Positions 9,132-17,725 of a stretch of 64,000 bases of DNA are shown here, one piece after another. How positions within the stretch are numbered: position 1 is the first letter of the stretch; every line of letters starts with the position of its first letter. Source of the stretch: Flavobacterium piscisymbiosum (GTDB lineage: Bacteria; Bacteroidota; Bacteroidia; Flavobacteriales; Flavobacteriaceae); contig NZ_JAJJMM010000001.1 in NCBI RefSeq assembly GCF_020905295.1, forward strand, positions 4,030,001-4,094,000. Reading direction: 5' to 3'. The notes beneath the pieces are model-generated. The model was not told the DNA's origin, ran no database searches, and was given only the letters and a program-made list of their open reading frames with translations. A program made the position numbers and the translations under genes.

Positions 9132-10457
9132 TTAATTAAAGTCGATTCTGTATTTTAAAACAAACTGCCATTTTCGGTCTGATACGTCGGCCTGACCATT
9201 ATTTAAAGCGTAAATCGGACGATTTTGAGCATCAACAGTCAGTCTTGACGACATACCATTCATCAATAACGATACGCCAGCGTCATAAGTCAGAGCCTTA
9301 TCGTGGAGACCATCAAGGTCAGAAAGCATTACACTTGCGGCGGGCTGCAACTGCAGATTATTTTTGTCTTTGTTAAAGTAGGGTAGTGTGCCACCAATTT
9401 GAAGATAATAGGTATTACCGGTTCCTATTACCGGCGAGTTATTACCAGCTCCGTTAAGGCTGCTCTGTGTTGTATTTACGCCGCTTGCAGGATTACTCAC
9501 ACCAGAATAACGTACATAGTTAGGACCATAATTGTTGTTCATCGCCATGGCATAAGCACTAAAAGAGGTTCCGCGTTCTTTGTTAATTGGCGTATCGTAG
9601 AAAAGGTCAACGGCAAAACTTTTTTCATCATCATTAATGGTAGTTTTTGTTTCGTCTAAATGCCATAATGCATTGTGCATGTATTCAAACCCTGCGCCCA
9701 GGGCAAGTACTTTCTTTTTACCGCTATAGGTTCCGGAATGGAAAGGTGAGGAGTTATTTTCTGTTTCAAAAAACTCATATTTAAAATAACCGGAGTAATC
9801 TTTATTAGGATGCGTTTTACTAAAAGTAGCTACATTATACTGCGGATCCGCGCTTACATTGGTATAAGGATCTGCAATAACCAGGCGGTAATCCAGTTTT
9901 CCTATTTGTCCTTTTGCATAAACACTTAACTCTCTTACGGTTTCATCAGATATACCTGCATTTCCGGTGGCATAAGAAGGTAAGTCGTATAATAAAGTAT
10001 TTAAAGGTCCGGTTGTAAATCTCGATAATCCTCTCCAGGTAGATCGTCCGGCACCGGCAGCTATTATGTCATTGAATTTATATTCAGCATAAGCGTCTAA
10101 AAGCTCAAAACCCGGTGTTGTTTTAGAAGCTACATTTACATTTGTTAAACCTCCCTGCAAAATAAAAGTGAATTTCTCTGTAGGCTGATAGGCCATTTTT
10201 ACCCTTACTCTTCGCAATGATAAGTCCGAAATACTATTTACTTGTTCGCCGTTTACAAGACTTCCGGGGTTAAGCTCTGCATAACGTGCCCATAATTCAG
10301 CATAACCGCTAAAAGATATCGAGCGTGTTTTTTCGTCGTTTAAATAATGTGTAAGTGTAGGGTTTCCAAAATCGTTCTTTTTTTGGGCACTTACCGTGTT
10401 GATTAACCCTGTTAGCAGAGAAAAACATATCCCAATTTTTAAATAACCTGTTTTCAT
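9132..10457 (-). CDS. Outer-membrane porin (OprO/OprP-like)
   Basis: 441 residues with a signal peptide (about 1-24, ending VSAQ). The rest is alternating beta strands ending KWQFVLKYRIDFN, with the terminal aromatic/charged strand normal for outer-membrane barrels. SISDLSLRRVRVKMAYQPTE (about 75-95) resembles the early strands of phosphate-selective-type porins. It is first in a three-gene set with Dabb and cupin proteins. The promoter region shared with the divergent two-component system holds four TTAGAA repeats, so regulation by that system is likely. Confidence 0.78.
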   Translation of the reverse strand: MKTGYLKIGICFSLLTGLINTVSAQKKNDFGNPTLTHYLNDEKTRSISFSGYAELWARYAELNPGSLVNGEQVNSISDLSLRRVRVKMAYQPTEKFTFILQGGLTNVNVASKTTPGFELLDAYAEYKFNDIIAAGAGRSTWRGLSRFTTGPLNTLLYDLPSYATGNAGISDETVRELSVYAKGQIGKLDYRLVIADPYTNVSADPQYNVATFSKTHPNKDYSGYFKYEFFETENNSSPFHSGTYSGKKKVLALGAGFEYMHNALWHLDETKTTINDDEKSFAVDLFYDTPINKERGTSFSAYAMAMNNNYGPNYVRYSGVSNPASGVNTTQSSLNGAGNNSPVIGTGNTYYLQIGGTLPYFNKDKNNLQLQPAASVMLSDLDGLHDKALTYDAGVSLLMNGMSSRLTVDAQNRPIYALNNGQADVSDRKWQFVLKYRIDFN

Positions 10458-10544
10458 GTTTAGTTAAAATTTACATTTTGTTTAGCAGTGATCACTACTT
10501 GTTTTTGACATGACAAAGGTAGATTCAGCGTAGCCTTTGGGTTA

Positions 10545-10583
10545 TTAGAAAAGTATTAGAAAGGCTTTAGAATGTTATTAGAA
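10545..10583. promoter_or_regulatory. Four TTAGAA direct repeats with exact 11-bp period
   Basis: TTAGAA starts at 10545, 10556, 10567 and 10578, three successive steps of exactly 11 bp, all in the same orientation. The array lies between the porin operon (start 10457, minus) and the regulator gene (start 10722, plus). OmpR/PhoB-type regulators bind tandem half-sites spaced one helical turn apart, so this is the likely operator of the adjacent regulator, possibly serving both directions. Confidence 0.7.
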
Positions 10584-10721
10584 AACCTATTGTTTTGGTT
10601 TTAAATGATTGATATTCAGTGCTTGTTTAGGGTTTGTGTAAACAAAGTGCAAATACCAGCCTTTTAGAAAAAGAAAATATTGTCGTAAATTTGATTCGGA
10701 TTTAAAATGAAACAGATACAA

Positions 10722-11411
10722 ATGAAGATCTTAATAGTGGAGGACAACAGTCGGGTTTCAGCATTGCTAAAACGAGGGCTTGAAAGTCAGGGGTATCAGG
10801 TATATATTGCAGAAGAAGCAGAAGAAGGACTTATACTTTTAGAAAAAATTGATTTTGAACTGATTATCACAGATATTATGCTGGCCGGAATGGATGGTAT
10901 TGCTTTTTGTAAAAAGATTCGGCATTCAGGAAAAAAAATCCCCATCATTATGCTGACCGCATTAGGAACTATCGACGAAAAAATTGAAGGTTTTGATGCC
11001 GGAGCCGATGATTATTTGGTTAAACCATTTGAAATACGGGAGTTGTATGCAAGGGTAAAAGCTTTGCTTCAGCGTAAAAAAGATACGGTAAGTAATGTAG
11101 AAGAAAGCGCTCAAATTATCTACAATAGTCTTGTAATGGACAAACGCACCAAAGTCATTTACAGGGAAGGAGTAACGATAAACCTTACTCCAAAGGAGTT
11201 TAATTTGCTGCACTTTATGATGCAAAATCCCGAAAGACTTCTTACACGGGATGAAATAGCCGATAATGTCTGGGGCAATAATTTTGATACCGGAACCAAT
11301 TATATCGACGTATATATTGCCTATCTAAGGAAAAAAATCGACAAAGGTTTTGAGCAAAAACTAATTCATACTAAAGTAGGTATGGGATTTATTTTAAGTA
11401 ATAAAATATGA
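10722..11411 (+). CDS. OmpR/PhoB-family response regulator
   Basis: About 229 residues from MKILIVEDNSRVS. The in-frame ATG at 10707 is an alternative, but the receiver strand begins at 10722. Receiver domain about 1-120: acidic pocket ED near residues 7-8, phosphoacceptor Asp51 in TDIMLAGMDG, Lys in DDYLVKPFEIRELYARV. Winged-helix output about 130-229 with LTPKEFNLLHFMMQNPERLL and YIDVYIAYLRKKID. The stop codon overlaps the kinase start (ATGA), showing translational coupling. Its probable operator is the TTAGAA array upstream. Confidence 0.93.
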   Translation: MKILIVEDNSRVSALLKRGLESQGYQVYIAEEAEEGLILLEKIDFELIITDIMLAGMDGIAFCKKIRHSGKKIPIIMLTALGTIDEKIEGFDAGADDYLVKPFEIRELYARVKALLQRKKDTVSNVEESAQIIYNSLVMDKRTKVIYREGVTINLTPKEFNLLHFMMQNPERLLTRDEIADNVWGNNFDTGTNYIDVYIAYLRKKIDKGFEQKLIHTKVGMGFILSNKI

Positions 11412-12769
11412 AATTAGTAACCCGTACCGCTCTGGCGTATGCTATTTTAACTGCTTTTATTCTTTTTGTTTTTGCGTACAGCGTTTATTTTGTATCGGAA
11501 AAAAACAGAAAAGATGAATTTTTTGACCGTCTTGATTATAAAATAACCTGGCGTGCCGAGTTTATATTTGATGCTCAAATCAATAAAGAACTGATAAAAT
11601 TTCTGCATACAAAAAACAAGAAAGTACTTAACGAGGCAGATATAAGTGTTTACGACAGTAATTTTAATCTTTATTTTTCTGATAATATGCCGCCGCTGGG
11701 CAGTAAAAAAATATTGCAGTCTATAAAAAAGAACCGATACCTGAACTGGTCTGATGATCACTACCAATACCGTGGTATTTTATACACAGATAATAACAAG
11801 GAGTTTTACATCGTTGGAAGAGCAAAAGATGTAACCGGTCTCAATCATCTTAATGCTTTTAAGGAAAATTTACTTTACGTTTATTTTACTTCTATCGTTT
11901 TGATTTTTATAATTGGTTTTGGATTTTCTTACTACACATTAAAACCATTAAAAGATATTATTTTTCAAATTAGAGATATAACAGAGCATAATCTTAACAA
12001 ACGAATTATAGTACCAAAAGCTAAAGATGAACTTTATGAACTCACCCAAACCTTTAATGCTACTTTTAATAGGTTAGAAAAATCTTTTAATAACCATCGA
12101 AATTTCGTGACGACCATATCGCATGAATTCCGCACGCCACTTTCTATTTTAATTGCAGAAATTGAACTCGGAAAAGAACTCAACCGCACTATTGATGATT
12201 ATAAAGTATCATTAGACAATGCTTTAAAAGAAGCAAATCATGTTTCTCAGCTTTCTACAGCGCTTCTTGATTTTGCCCGTGCAAATTATGACCGATCACA
12301 AATAAAGATGTCAGATATTCGAATAGATGAGGTTTTGGTCGACGCCAAATTGAATTTATTAAATAAAAAAGAGGTAAAATACAGAATAGGTATCAGTTAT
12401 ACGAACCTGGATGATAATGATGCGAATTTCTATAATTATTTTGGGAATCCGTATTTACTGCAAATTGCTTTTTCTAATATTATGGAAAATGCCTGTAAAT
12501 ATTCACCAGATCATGCCTGTCATGTAGATATAAATGCCTCTTCAGATCGAATTATCCTTACTTTTTCTGACAACGGAATTGGTATTCCCGAAGGAGATTT
12601 AGAACAAATTTATAACTTATTCTACCGCGGAAAAAATAAAAACTACGAAATAGGGTATGGTGTTGGATTATCAGTCGTAAAACAGATCGTAAGTTTACAC
12701 AATGCCACCATTAATGTTACTTCGACTGTGGGAAAAGGAACGACATTTACAATTACACTTTCCGTCTAA
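11408..12769 (+). CDS. Sensor histidine kinase
   Basis: 453 residues, translationally coupled to the regulator. Membrane helices at about 8-28 and 156-178 flank a ~125-residue periplasmic sensor domain. HAMP linker about 180-230; HisKA with TTISHEFRTPLSIL, phospho-His239; HATPase_c with NIMENACKYSPD (N box), FSDNGIGIPEGD (G1) and GYGVGLSVVKQI (G2). The layout resembles CusS/ArlS-type kinases. The signal may relate to whatever the divergent porin, Dabb and cupin proteins handle; that is inference from gene order. Confidence 0.92.
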   Translation: MKLVTRTALAYAILTAFILFVFAYSVYFVSEKNRKDEFFDRLDYKITWRAEFIFDAQINKELIKFLHTKNKKVLNEADISVYDSNFNLYFSDNMPPLGSKKILQSIKKNRYLNWSDDHYQYRGILYTDNNKEFYIVGRAKDVTGLNHLNAFKENLLYVYFTSIVLIFIIGFGFSYYTLKPLKDIIFQIRDITEHNLNKRIIVPKAKDELYELTQTFNATFNRLEKSFNNHRNFVTTISHEFRTPLSILIAEIELGKELNRTIDDYKVSLDNALKEANHVSQLSTALLDFARANYDRSQIKMSDIRIDEVLVDAKLNLLNKKEVKYRIGISYTNLDDNDANFYNYFGNPYLLQIAFSNIMENACKYSPDHACHVDINASSDRIILTFSDNGIGIPEGDLEQIYNLFYRGKNKNYEIGYGVGLSVVKQIVSLHNATINVTSTVGKGTTFTITLSV

Positions 12770-12815
12770 AAGGTTTATAAAAGCTCCTTTACGTTATTTT
12801 TTGGATCTGATTTTA

Positions 12816-13952
12816 TTACTTACGAACAAGAAATCTGTAAATAGTTTGAGATGTAAAGGTTTCCTGAGGTCGCAAAACAGTATTAGGAAAAGCGGGCGTA
12901 TTGATGGAATTTGGGTAATGTTGTGTTTCAAGACAAAATGCGCCATTTTTGGTATAAGGAACTCCGTTGCGTCCTTTTACTTTTTCGCTTAACCAGTTTC
13001 CTGAATAAAATACAACTCCCGGTTCAGTTGTATAAACTTCTAATTCCCTGCCGCTTATTGGTTCGAAAACTTTTGCAGCCAAAGCCAGTTTGCCCGTTTG
13101 ATTTCGCAAAGCAAAAGTCACATCGTAACCGTTCGTATATTGCTGTACTTTTTCTATGTCTTTGGCAATAGTTTTAGGTGAAGTAAAATCAAACGGAGTT
13201 TCTTTTACATTCAGAATCTTGCCGGTTGGCATGCTGCCATCTCCATATTCTAAAAATTGATCAGCAAGAACAGTTAACTCTGTATTTAATGCTTTACTAT
13301 CTCTTCCGCCCGAAAGATTAAAATAAGTGTGGTTGGTCAGTACAAGCGGAGTTGCTTTGTCTGTAGTTGCTTTATAATCAATAACTAAATCATTATTATT
13401 CTTTAATGTAAAAGTTACCGTAACCAATAAATTCCCGGGAAAACCTTCTTCGTCATCTTTACTTAAATAAGACATTTCAACAGCAAGTTCATTCTTTTTT
13501 GTTACTTCTTTAGCTTTCCAAATGCGTTTATCAAAACCATTTACACCTCCGTGAATATCAGAAGACAGCGTATATTCATGTCCGTCAAGTGAGAATTTCT
13601 TGTTTGCAATTCGATTCGCAACACGACCAACCGTAGAACCCATCAATGAGTTTTCTTTACCCGCATAATGAGAAAGTGAATCAAGACCCAGTACCACACT
13701 GCTCATTTCACCATACTTATCCGGTGTTACGATATTTGTAATTGCTGCACCATAAGTAAGCAACTGAACCTGCATTCCTGTTTTATTTTGCAAAGTATAC
13801 TCGAAAACATCCTGTCCCTGAACCTGTCCAGCTTTCTTTTTACTAATAACAGATTTCTTAGCTAAAGCAGCGTTTTGAGAAAATACATTTTCAGTTGCCA
13901 ACAATGCCAGGGATAAAAAGGAGAAGCAAGCAGCTAACTTTAATTTGTTCAT
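12816..13952 (-). CDS. galM: Aldose 1-epimerase (galactose mutarotase), exported
   Basis: 378 residues. A signal peptide (about 1-25, ending VFSQ) precedes a complete aldose-1-epimerase beta-sandwich. The catalytic His lies in TNHTYFNLSG and the catalytic Glu342 in CLETQHYP; GRVANRIANKKFSLDG is a family motif. It interconverts alpha and beta anomers of free sugars, here in the periplasm. It follows the GH76 gene by 53 bp and is probably co-transcribed with it behind the palindromic operator at 15241. It converges with the histidine kinase gene at 12769. Confidence 0.92.
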   Translation of the reverse strand: MNKLKLAACFSFLSLALLATENVFSQNAALAKKSVISKKKAGQVQGQDVFEYTLQNKTGMQVQLLTYGAAITNIVTPDKYGEMSSVVLGLDSLSHYAGKENSLMGSTVGRVANRIANKKFSLDGHEYTLSSDIHGGVNGFDKRIWKAKEVTKKNELAVEMSYLSKDDEEGFPGNLLVTVTFTLKNNNDLVIDYKATTDKATPLVLTNHTYFNLSGGRDSKALNTELTVLADQFLEYGDGSMPTGKILNVKETPFDFTSPKTIAKDIEKVQQYTNGYDVTFALRNQTGKLALAAKVFEPISGRELEVYTTEPGVVFYSGNWLSEKVKGRNGVPYTKNGAFCLETQHYPNSINTPAFPNTVLRPQETFTSQTIYRFLVRK

Positions 13953-14005
13953 GATGTTTTGTGGTATTTTGTTATTGTATCACTAAAGGCTTAGATCTAC
14001 GTAAA

Positions 14006-15148
14006 TTATTTTTTATTCGACAAATTATAATGATCTTCAAGATAAGCGAATCGAGCCAATATCTCAAGCATTCCGCCATGTTCTACTAAATTATATACAC
14101 CTTCATTTGTGGCAAACAATCCTTTTTCGTTTTTGTTTTCTTTCAAAGTATTATCCAGACACTTTTTAAATCCTGAAATGTATTTTAAATCTTTATTGTA
14201 TTTTAAAAGATGCTGATATCCGCGCAATAAAACAGCATTAAACCAATATCCATCTCTAAATTTGTCTCCTCCGTAAAAATAAAGCAACGAACTGTCTGCT
14301 ATTTCTATCGCTTTTTTAAGATACTTTTTGTCACCTGTTAGTTCATATAAATACACATTAGACTGCAGCATTGTTCCTGTATTATAGGAATAGATAGTTT
14401 TCCCGATACTTCCGTCGTTTACTTTAATATTATCATAAAATAAACCTGTAGGAGTCTGTAGTTTTTCATTTGTCCAGTTGTATATTTTCAATGCATTATC
14501 AAGGTATACTTTTTCCTTTGTTGCTTTGTACATTTTAAGCGCAACAATAATTCCTGGTCCGTTCGAACAGGTGTTTTTCGTTTCGAAATCATTTTCACGC
14601 CAGTACAATCCGCCGCCTAATTTTGAGTCAGCTGCTGTCATCATAAAATCATACATCGATTTTCCTAAATCGAAATAACTTTTCTTTCCGGTTCTTTCAT
14701 AAATATCCAGAGCAGTTATTCCAATCCATTGATTGTCATCGTAATATCTTTGTCCTTTACTCAACTTCACAATATATTCGCCATATCCCGGTTTTGGAGG
14801 TGCAGGATCGTAGTAAGGCTGCATACTTTGTACAATGTTATCAACTAATTGCGCTTTTTTATCTACTTTTTCAATTTCATTTGTAGCTTCAAACATGGCA
14901 CAAAGCGCCCATAACCAGCTATATTCTCTTTTATGCCCAAATTTTGTTTCTCTTTTTGCAGGATCTAAATCAACAAAGTAATATCCGGAAACGCTATCGT
15001 GAAAGTTTTTTTCAATCGCAGAGTGGAGGTTTTCCATCTCATCTTTGTAAAAATTGCTTTTCGAATTCGTATTCCATTTTATTACTGAAAAACTTGAAAA
15101 CAGTACAAGTACCGCAATAAGTAATAAACCCTTTTTTTGATTATTCAT
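14006..15148 (-). CDS. GH76-family glycoside hydrolase (alpha-1,6-mannanase type)
   Basis: 380 residues with an N-terminal hydrophobic export segment (about 7-24). The (alpha/alpha)6-barrel family is indicated by YSWLWALCAMFEATN, the Asp pair D137-D138 in YYDDNQWIG (position of the GH76 catalytic aspartates), GGGLYWREND and CSNGPGIIVALKMYKAT. GH76 enzymes cut alpha-1,6-mannan backbones such as yeast mannan. That activity does not obviously fit the heparin locus upstream. The gene has its own promoter-operator (15234-15256) and is cut off from upstream transcription by a terminator, so it may belong to another regulon. Confidence 0.8.
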   Translation of the reverse strand: MNNQKKGLLLIAVLVLFSSFSVIKWNTNSKSNFYKDEMENLHSAIEKNFHDSVSGYYFVDLDPAKRETKFGHKREYSWLWALCAMFEATNEIEKVDKKAQLVDNIVQSMQPYYDPAPPKPGYGEYIVKLSKGQRYYDDNQWIGITALDIYERTGKKSYFDLGKSMYDFMMTAADSKLGGGLYWRENDFETKNTCSNGPGIIVALKMYKATKEKVYLDNALKIYNWTNEKLQTPTGLFYDNIKVNDGSIGKTIYSYNTGTMLQSNVYLYELTGDKKYLKKAIEIADSSLLYFYGGDKFRDGYWFNAVLLRGYQHLLKYNKDLKYISGFKKCLDNTLKENKNEKGLFATNEGVYNLVEHGGMLEILARFAYLEDHYNLSNKK

Positions 15149-15233
15149 AATCTGTAACTATTTGTGGTTATTTATTTGAAGTTTTATTATTTGAGCTGAA
15201 TATAGTTTCTTCTGATATTTAAAACTGATTTAG

Positions 15234-15256
15234 CAAATCTACTAAAACGTTTTAGT
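15234..15256 (-). promoter_or_regulatory. LacI-type palindromic operator next to a -7 box
   Basis: ACTAAAACGTTTTAGT (15241-15256) is a perfect 16-bp palindrome with the central CG typical of LacI-family operators. On the minus strand it runs directly into TAGATTTG (15234-15241), which matches the Bacteroidota -7 consensus TAnnTTTG. The site lies 86 bp upstream of the GH76 start. No LacI regulator is encoded in the window. The rest of the 15149-15532 gap holds only the terminator at 15443-15481. Confidence 0.65.
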
Positions 15257-15442
15257 ATTTAAAACTAAAAATACGTATTACCACTATTTTTGCCAATAAT
15301 ATTCGAAAATCGTTTCTTTAGTGTTTATTTTTTAACGAATCAATTGATTATGAAAGGAACTTTAAACATTTGTGATAGATCGAAGACTTAATTATTGAAA
15401 ATTAACCTCAAATAATTTAATTTAAGAACATTTGCACCAAAA

Positions 15443-15481
15443 CAAAAAAACGGGACAAAGAGAGTTTATCCCTTTGTCCCG
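15443..15481 (-). terminator. Intrinsic terminator after the NagB/PIG-L gene
   Basis: CGGGACAAAG (15451-15460) pairs with 15472-15481. On the minus strand the hairpin is followed by a T-run (15443-15450). It lies 52 bp past the stop of the NagB fusion gene and separates the heparin locus from the GH76/GalM unit. Confidence 0.8.
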
Positions 15482-15532
15482 TAAGGCCAACATTTTGTAT
15501 ACCATTCAAAAAAGTTGCCTTTTTTTAAGTCA

Positions 15533-17461
15533 TTAAAACTCCCATCTCACAAAAGCTTCCATAGCAGCATAATGTGCCAGACCAAGCTGGTTGTACAATT
15601 GAGCGGTTTCGCTGTTTCGGTCTTCGGCTCTCTGCCAAAATTCTCTTGCATCAGTTCCCTGAAAAACAACACCGTCTTTTTGAGATTGATGTTTAAAGAT
15701 TCCGTGGCGTTTTGCCAAAACCTGATCCGGACTCATTGGCACAGCCATTTCCACTTCGTCAATTCCCCATTCCTGCCACGCACCACGATACAGCCAGACC
15801 CAGCAGTCGTTCATAAATAGTTTTGGTTTTAAAGCTTTTACAGCCTCAAAAATGGCATCCAGACATACTTTGTGCGTTCCATGCGGATCTGCTAAATCTC
15901 CGGCTGCATAAATTTGATGGGGTTTTATTTTTTCGATCAAATCCATCGTAAGCTGAATATCATCTTTACCCAGCGGTTTTTTCTTTATAGTTCCGGTTTC
16001 ATAAAAAGGGAGTTCCATAAAATGAATCTGCTCATCTGGCAAACCTACAAAATGACTTGTAGAGCGAGCTTCTCCCTTTCTAATCAATCCTTTTAAGTAT
16101 CGCACTTCCGGAATATCAATTTCACTGGCTTTTTTGTTTTTTAGAAACGTTTGAGCCTTTTTGTAAATGCTATCAGCTTCTTCGCTTTTTATTCCGAATT
16201 TTTCGTTGTAATCAATCACAAAACTGGCAAAACGAAGCGCTTCATCATCCGCTACAGCGATATTTCCAGAAGTTTGGTACGCTACATGCACTTCGTGTCC
16301 TTGTTCCTGCAAGCGCATAAAAGTTCCTCCCATACTAATAATATCATCATCTGGATGCGGACTAAAAATTAAAACACGTTTTTTAGCCGGTTCTGCTCTT
16401 TCAGGTCGGTTGGTATCGTCGGCATTTGGTTTTCCGCCCGGCCAGCCTGTAATTGTGTTTTGCAGTTTATTGAATATTTTAATGTTGATGTCGTACGCCG
16501 GACCAGAATCTGCCAATAAATCGCTCATTCCGTTTTCGATATAATCAGCATCAGTAAGCATTAAAATTGGCTTTTTTAAATCTAATGCCAGCCCTAAAAC
16601 CGCTTTACGGATTAATTTATCTGTCCAGACAATTTTTTCTACTAGCCAAGGTCTGTTGATTCGGGTTAGTTTAGACGAAGCTTCTTTATCCAGAACAAAA
16701 ACAGCATTATTGTGCTCTTGTAAAAATGAAGCAGGAATCTGATTGGTAACTTCTCCTTCAACCGATTTTTTAATGATATTTGATTTTCCTTCTCCCCAAG
16801 CCATTAAAATAACCTGTTTGGCTTCCATAATCTTTTTAACTCCAAGTGTAATTGCTGTTCTTGGCGTGTTGCTCAATCCCGAAAAATCGCCACTTGCTGC
16901 TACTCTCGTAATGTGATCCAGCGCCACTAATCTTGTTTTAGAGTTTTGAAGCGAACCTGATTCATTAAATCCGATATGTCCGTTTCCTCCAATTCCCAAA
17001 ATCTGTAAATCGATACCTCCAAGAGCTTCGATTTTTGCTTCATAATTATGGCAATAATCGGCGATTTCTTCTTTCGATAAAGTTCCGTCGGGAATATGAT
17101 AGTTTTCAGGTAAAATATCAACCTGATCTAACAATAATTCCTTCATAAATCGAACATAACTGTTGATAGAATCCGGTTCCATCGGGTAATATTCGTCTAG
17201 GTTGAAAGTGATTACGTTTTTAAAACTCAAGCCTTCTTCTTTATGCAGACGAACCAGTTCTGCATACAATCCTTTTGGAGAAGAACCTGTTGCCAAACCT
17301 AAAATACAAGGTTTGTTTTCTTTTTGTTTGGATTGGATCAGTGATGCAATTTCTTTTGCAACGGCTTTTGAGGCTTCAGAAGAATTTTCAAAAACAACCG
17401 TATTGATGTTTTCGAATCGTTTTTCGAATCCTGTTGCTTTATCTATGATACTTTTTATCAT
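15533..17461 (-). CDS. nagB: Glucosamine-6-phosphate deaminase fused to a PIG-L (LmbE) deacetylase-like domain
   Basis: 642 residues, no signal peptide. Residues about 1-260 are a NagB domain: FNLDEYYPM with the catalytic Asp and GIGGNGHIGFNESGS with the His and Glu of the active site. Residues about 360-560 are a PIG-L/LmbE-type domain opening with SPHPDDDIISMGG (zinc ligands from His369, Asp371 and Asp372). This fusion is the usual Bacteroidota form of NagB. It turns glucosamine-6-P into fructose-6-P and ammonia; the C-terminal domain could deacetylate a GlcNAc derivative but is unproven. In the heparin locus it would drain the amino-sugar half of each disaccharide. Confidence 0.9.
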   Translation of the reverse strand: MIKSIIDKATGFEKRFENINTVVFENSSEASKAVAKEIASLIQSKQKENKPCILGLATGSSPKGLYAELVRLHKEEGLSFKNVITFNLDEYYPMEPDSINSYVRFMKELLLDQVDILPENYHIPDGTLSKEEIADYCHNYEAKIEALGGIDLQILGIGGNGHIGFNESGSLQNSKTRLVALDHITRVAASGDFSGLSNTPRTAITLGVKKIMEAKQVILMAWGEGKSNIIKKSVEGEVTNQIPASFLQEHNNAVFVLDKEASSKLTRINRPWLVEKIVWTDKLIRKAVLGLALDLKKPILMLTDADYIENGMSDLLADSGPAYDINIKIFNKLQNTITGWPGGKPNADDTNRPERAEPAKKRVLIFSPHPDDDIISMGGTFMRLQEQGHEVHVAYQTSGNIAVADDEALRFASFVIDYNEKFGIKSEEADSIYKKAQTFLKNKKASEIDIPEVRYLKGLIRKGEARSTSHFVGLPDEQIHFMELPFYETGTIKKKPLGKDDIQLTMDLIEKIKPHQIYAAGDLADPHGTHKVCLDAIFEAVKALKPKLFMNDCWVWLYRGAWQEWGIDEVEMAVPMSPDQVLAKRHGIFKHQSQKDGVVFQGTDAREFWQRAEDRNSETAQLYNQLGLAHYAAMEAFVRWEF

Positions 17462-17502
17462 TTTAATGTATTTTGAATTTGTTTATTTTAACATATAGAG
17501 AT

Positions 17503-17723
17503 CTATGTTTCTATGTGTTTAAATTTCTCTCGCAGATTTGGCAGATTTAGTAGATTTTTCTTTTTTTAATTTTAATAATTTAAATTCAGGCAGATGTATT
17601 TACTACGCTTCTTAAAAAATCTGCCAAATCTGCGAGAAAAATAAATTTAGGATTTGGAAATCAATATAAATCTATTCTTTTTCCAGAGCGATGATATTGC
17701 GTCTATGTTTCTACGTGTTTAAA
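17503..17723. repeat. Nested intergenic repeats: flanking direct repeats around a 21-bp inverted repeat
   Basis: The element CTATGTTTCTATGTGTTTA is present at 17503 and, with one change, at 17703. Between them a perfect 21-bp inverted repeat (17528-17548 and 17617-17637, beginning TCTCGCAGATTTGG) encloses 68 bp. The whole NagB-KduD spacer is made of these repeats. No coding potential seen. Confidence 0.7.
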
Positions 17724-17725
17724 TA

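Noticed and set aside
14006..15148. GH76 protein considered as a GH88/GH105-like uronidase because of the heparin context
   Set aside because: The Asp-Asp motif and family segments fit GH76 and not the unsaturated uronidases; a true GH88 is already present at 39852.
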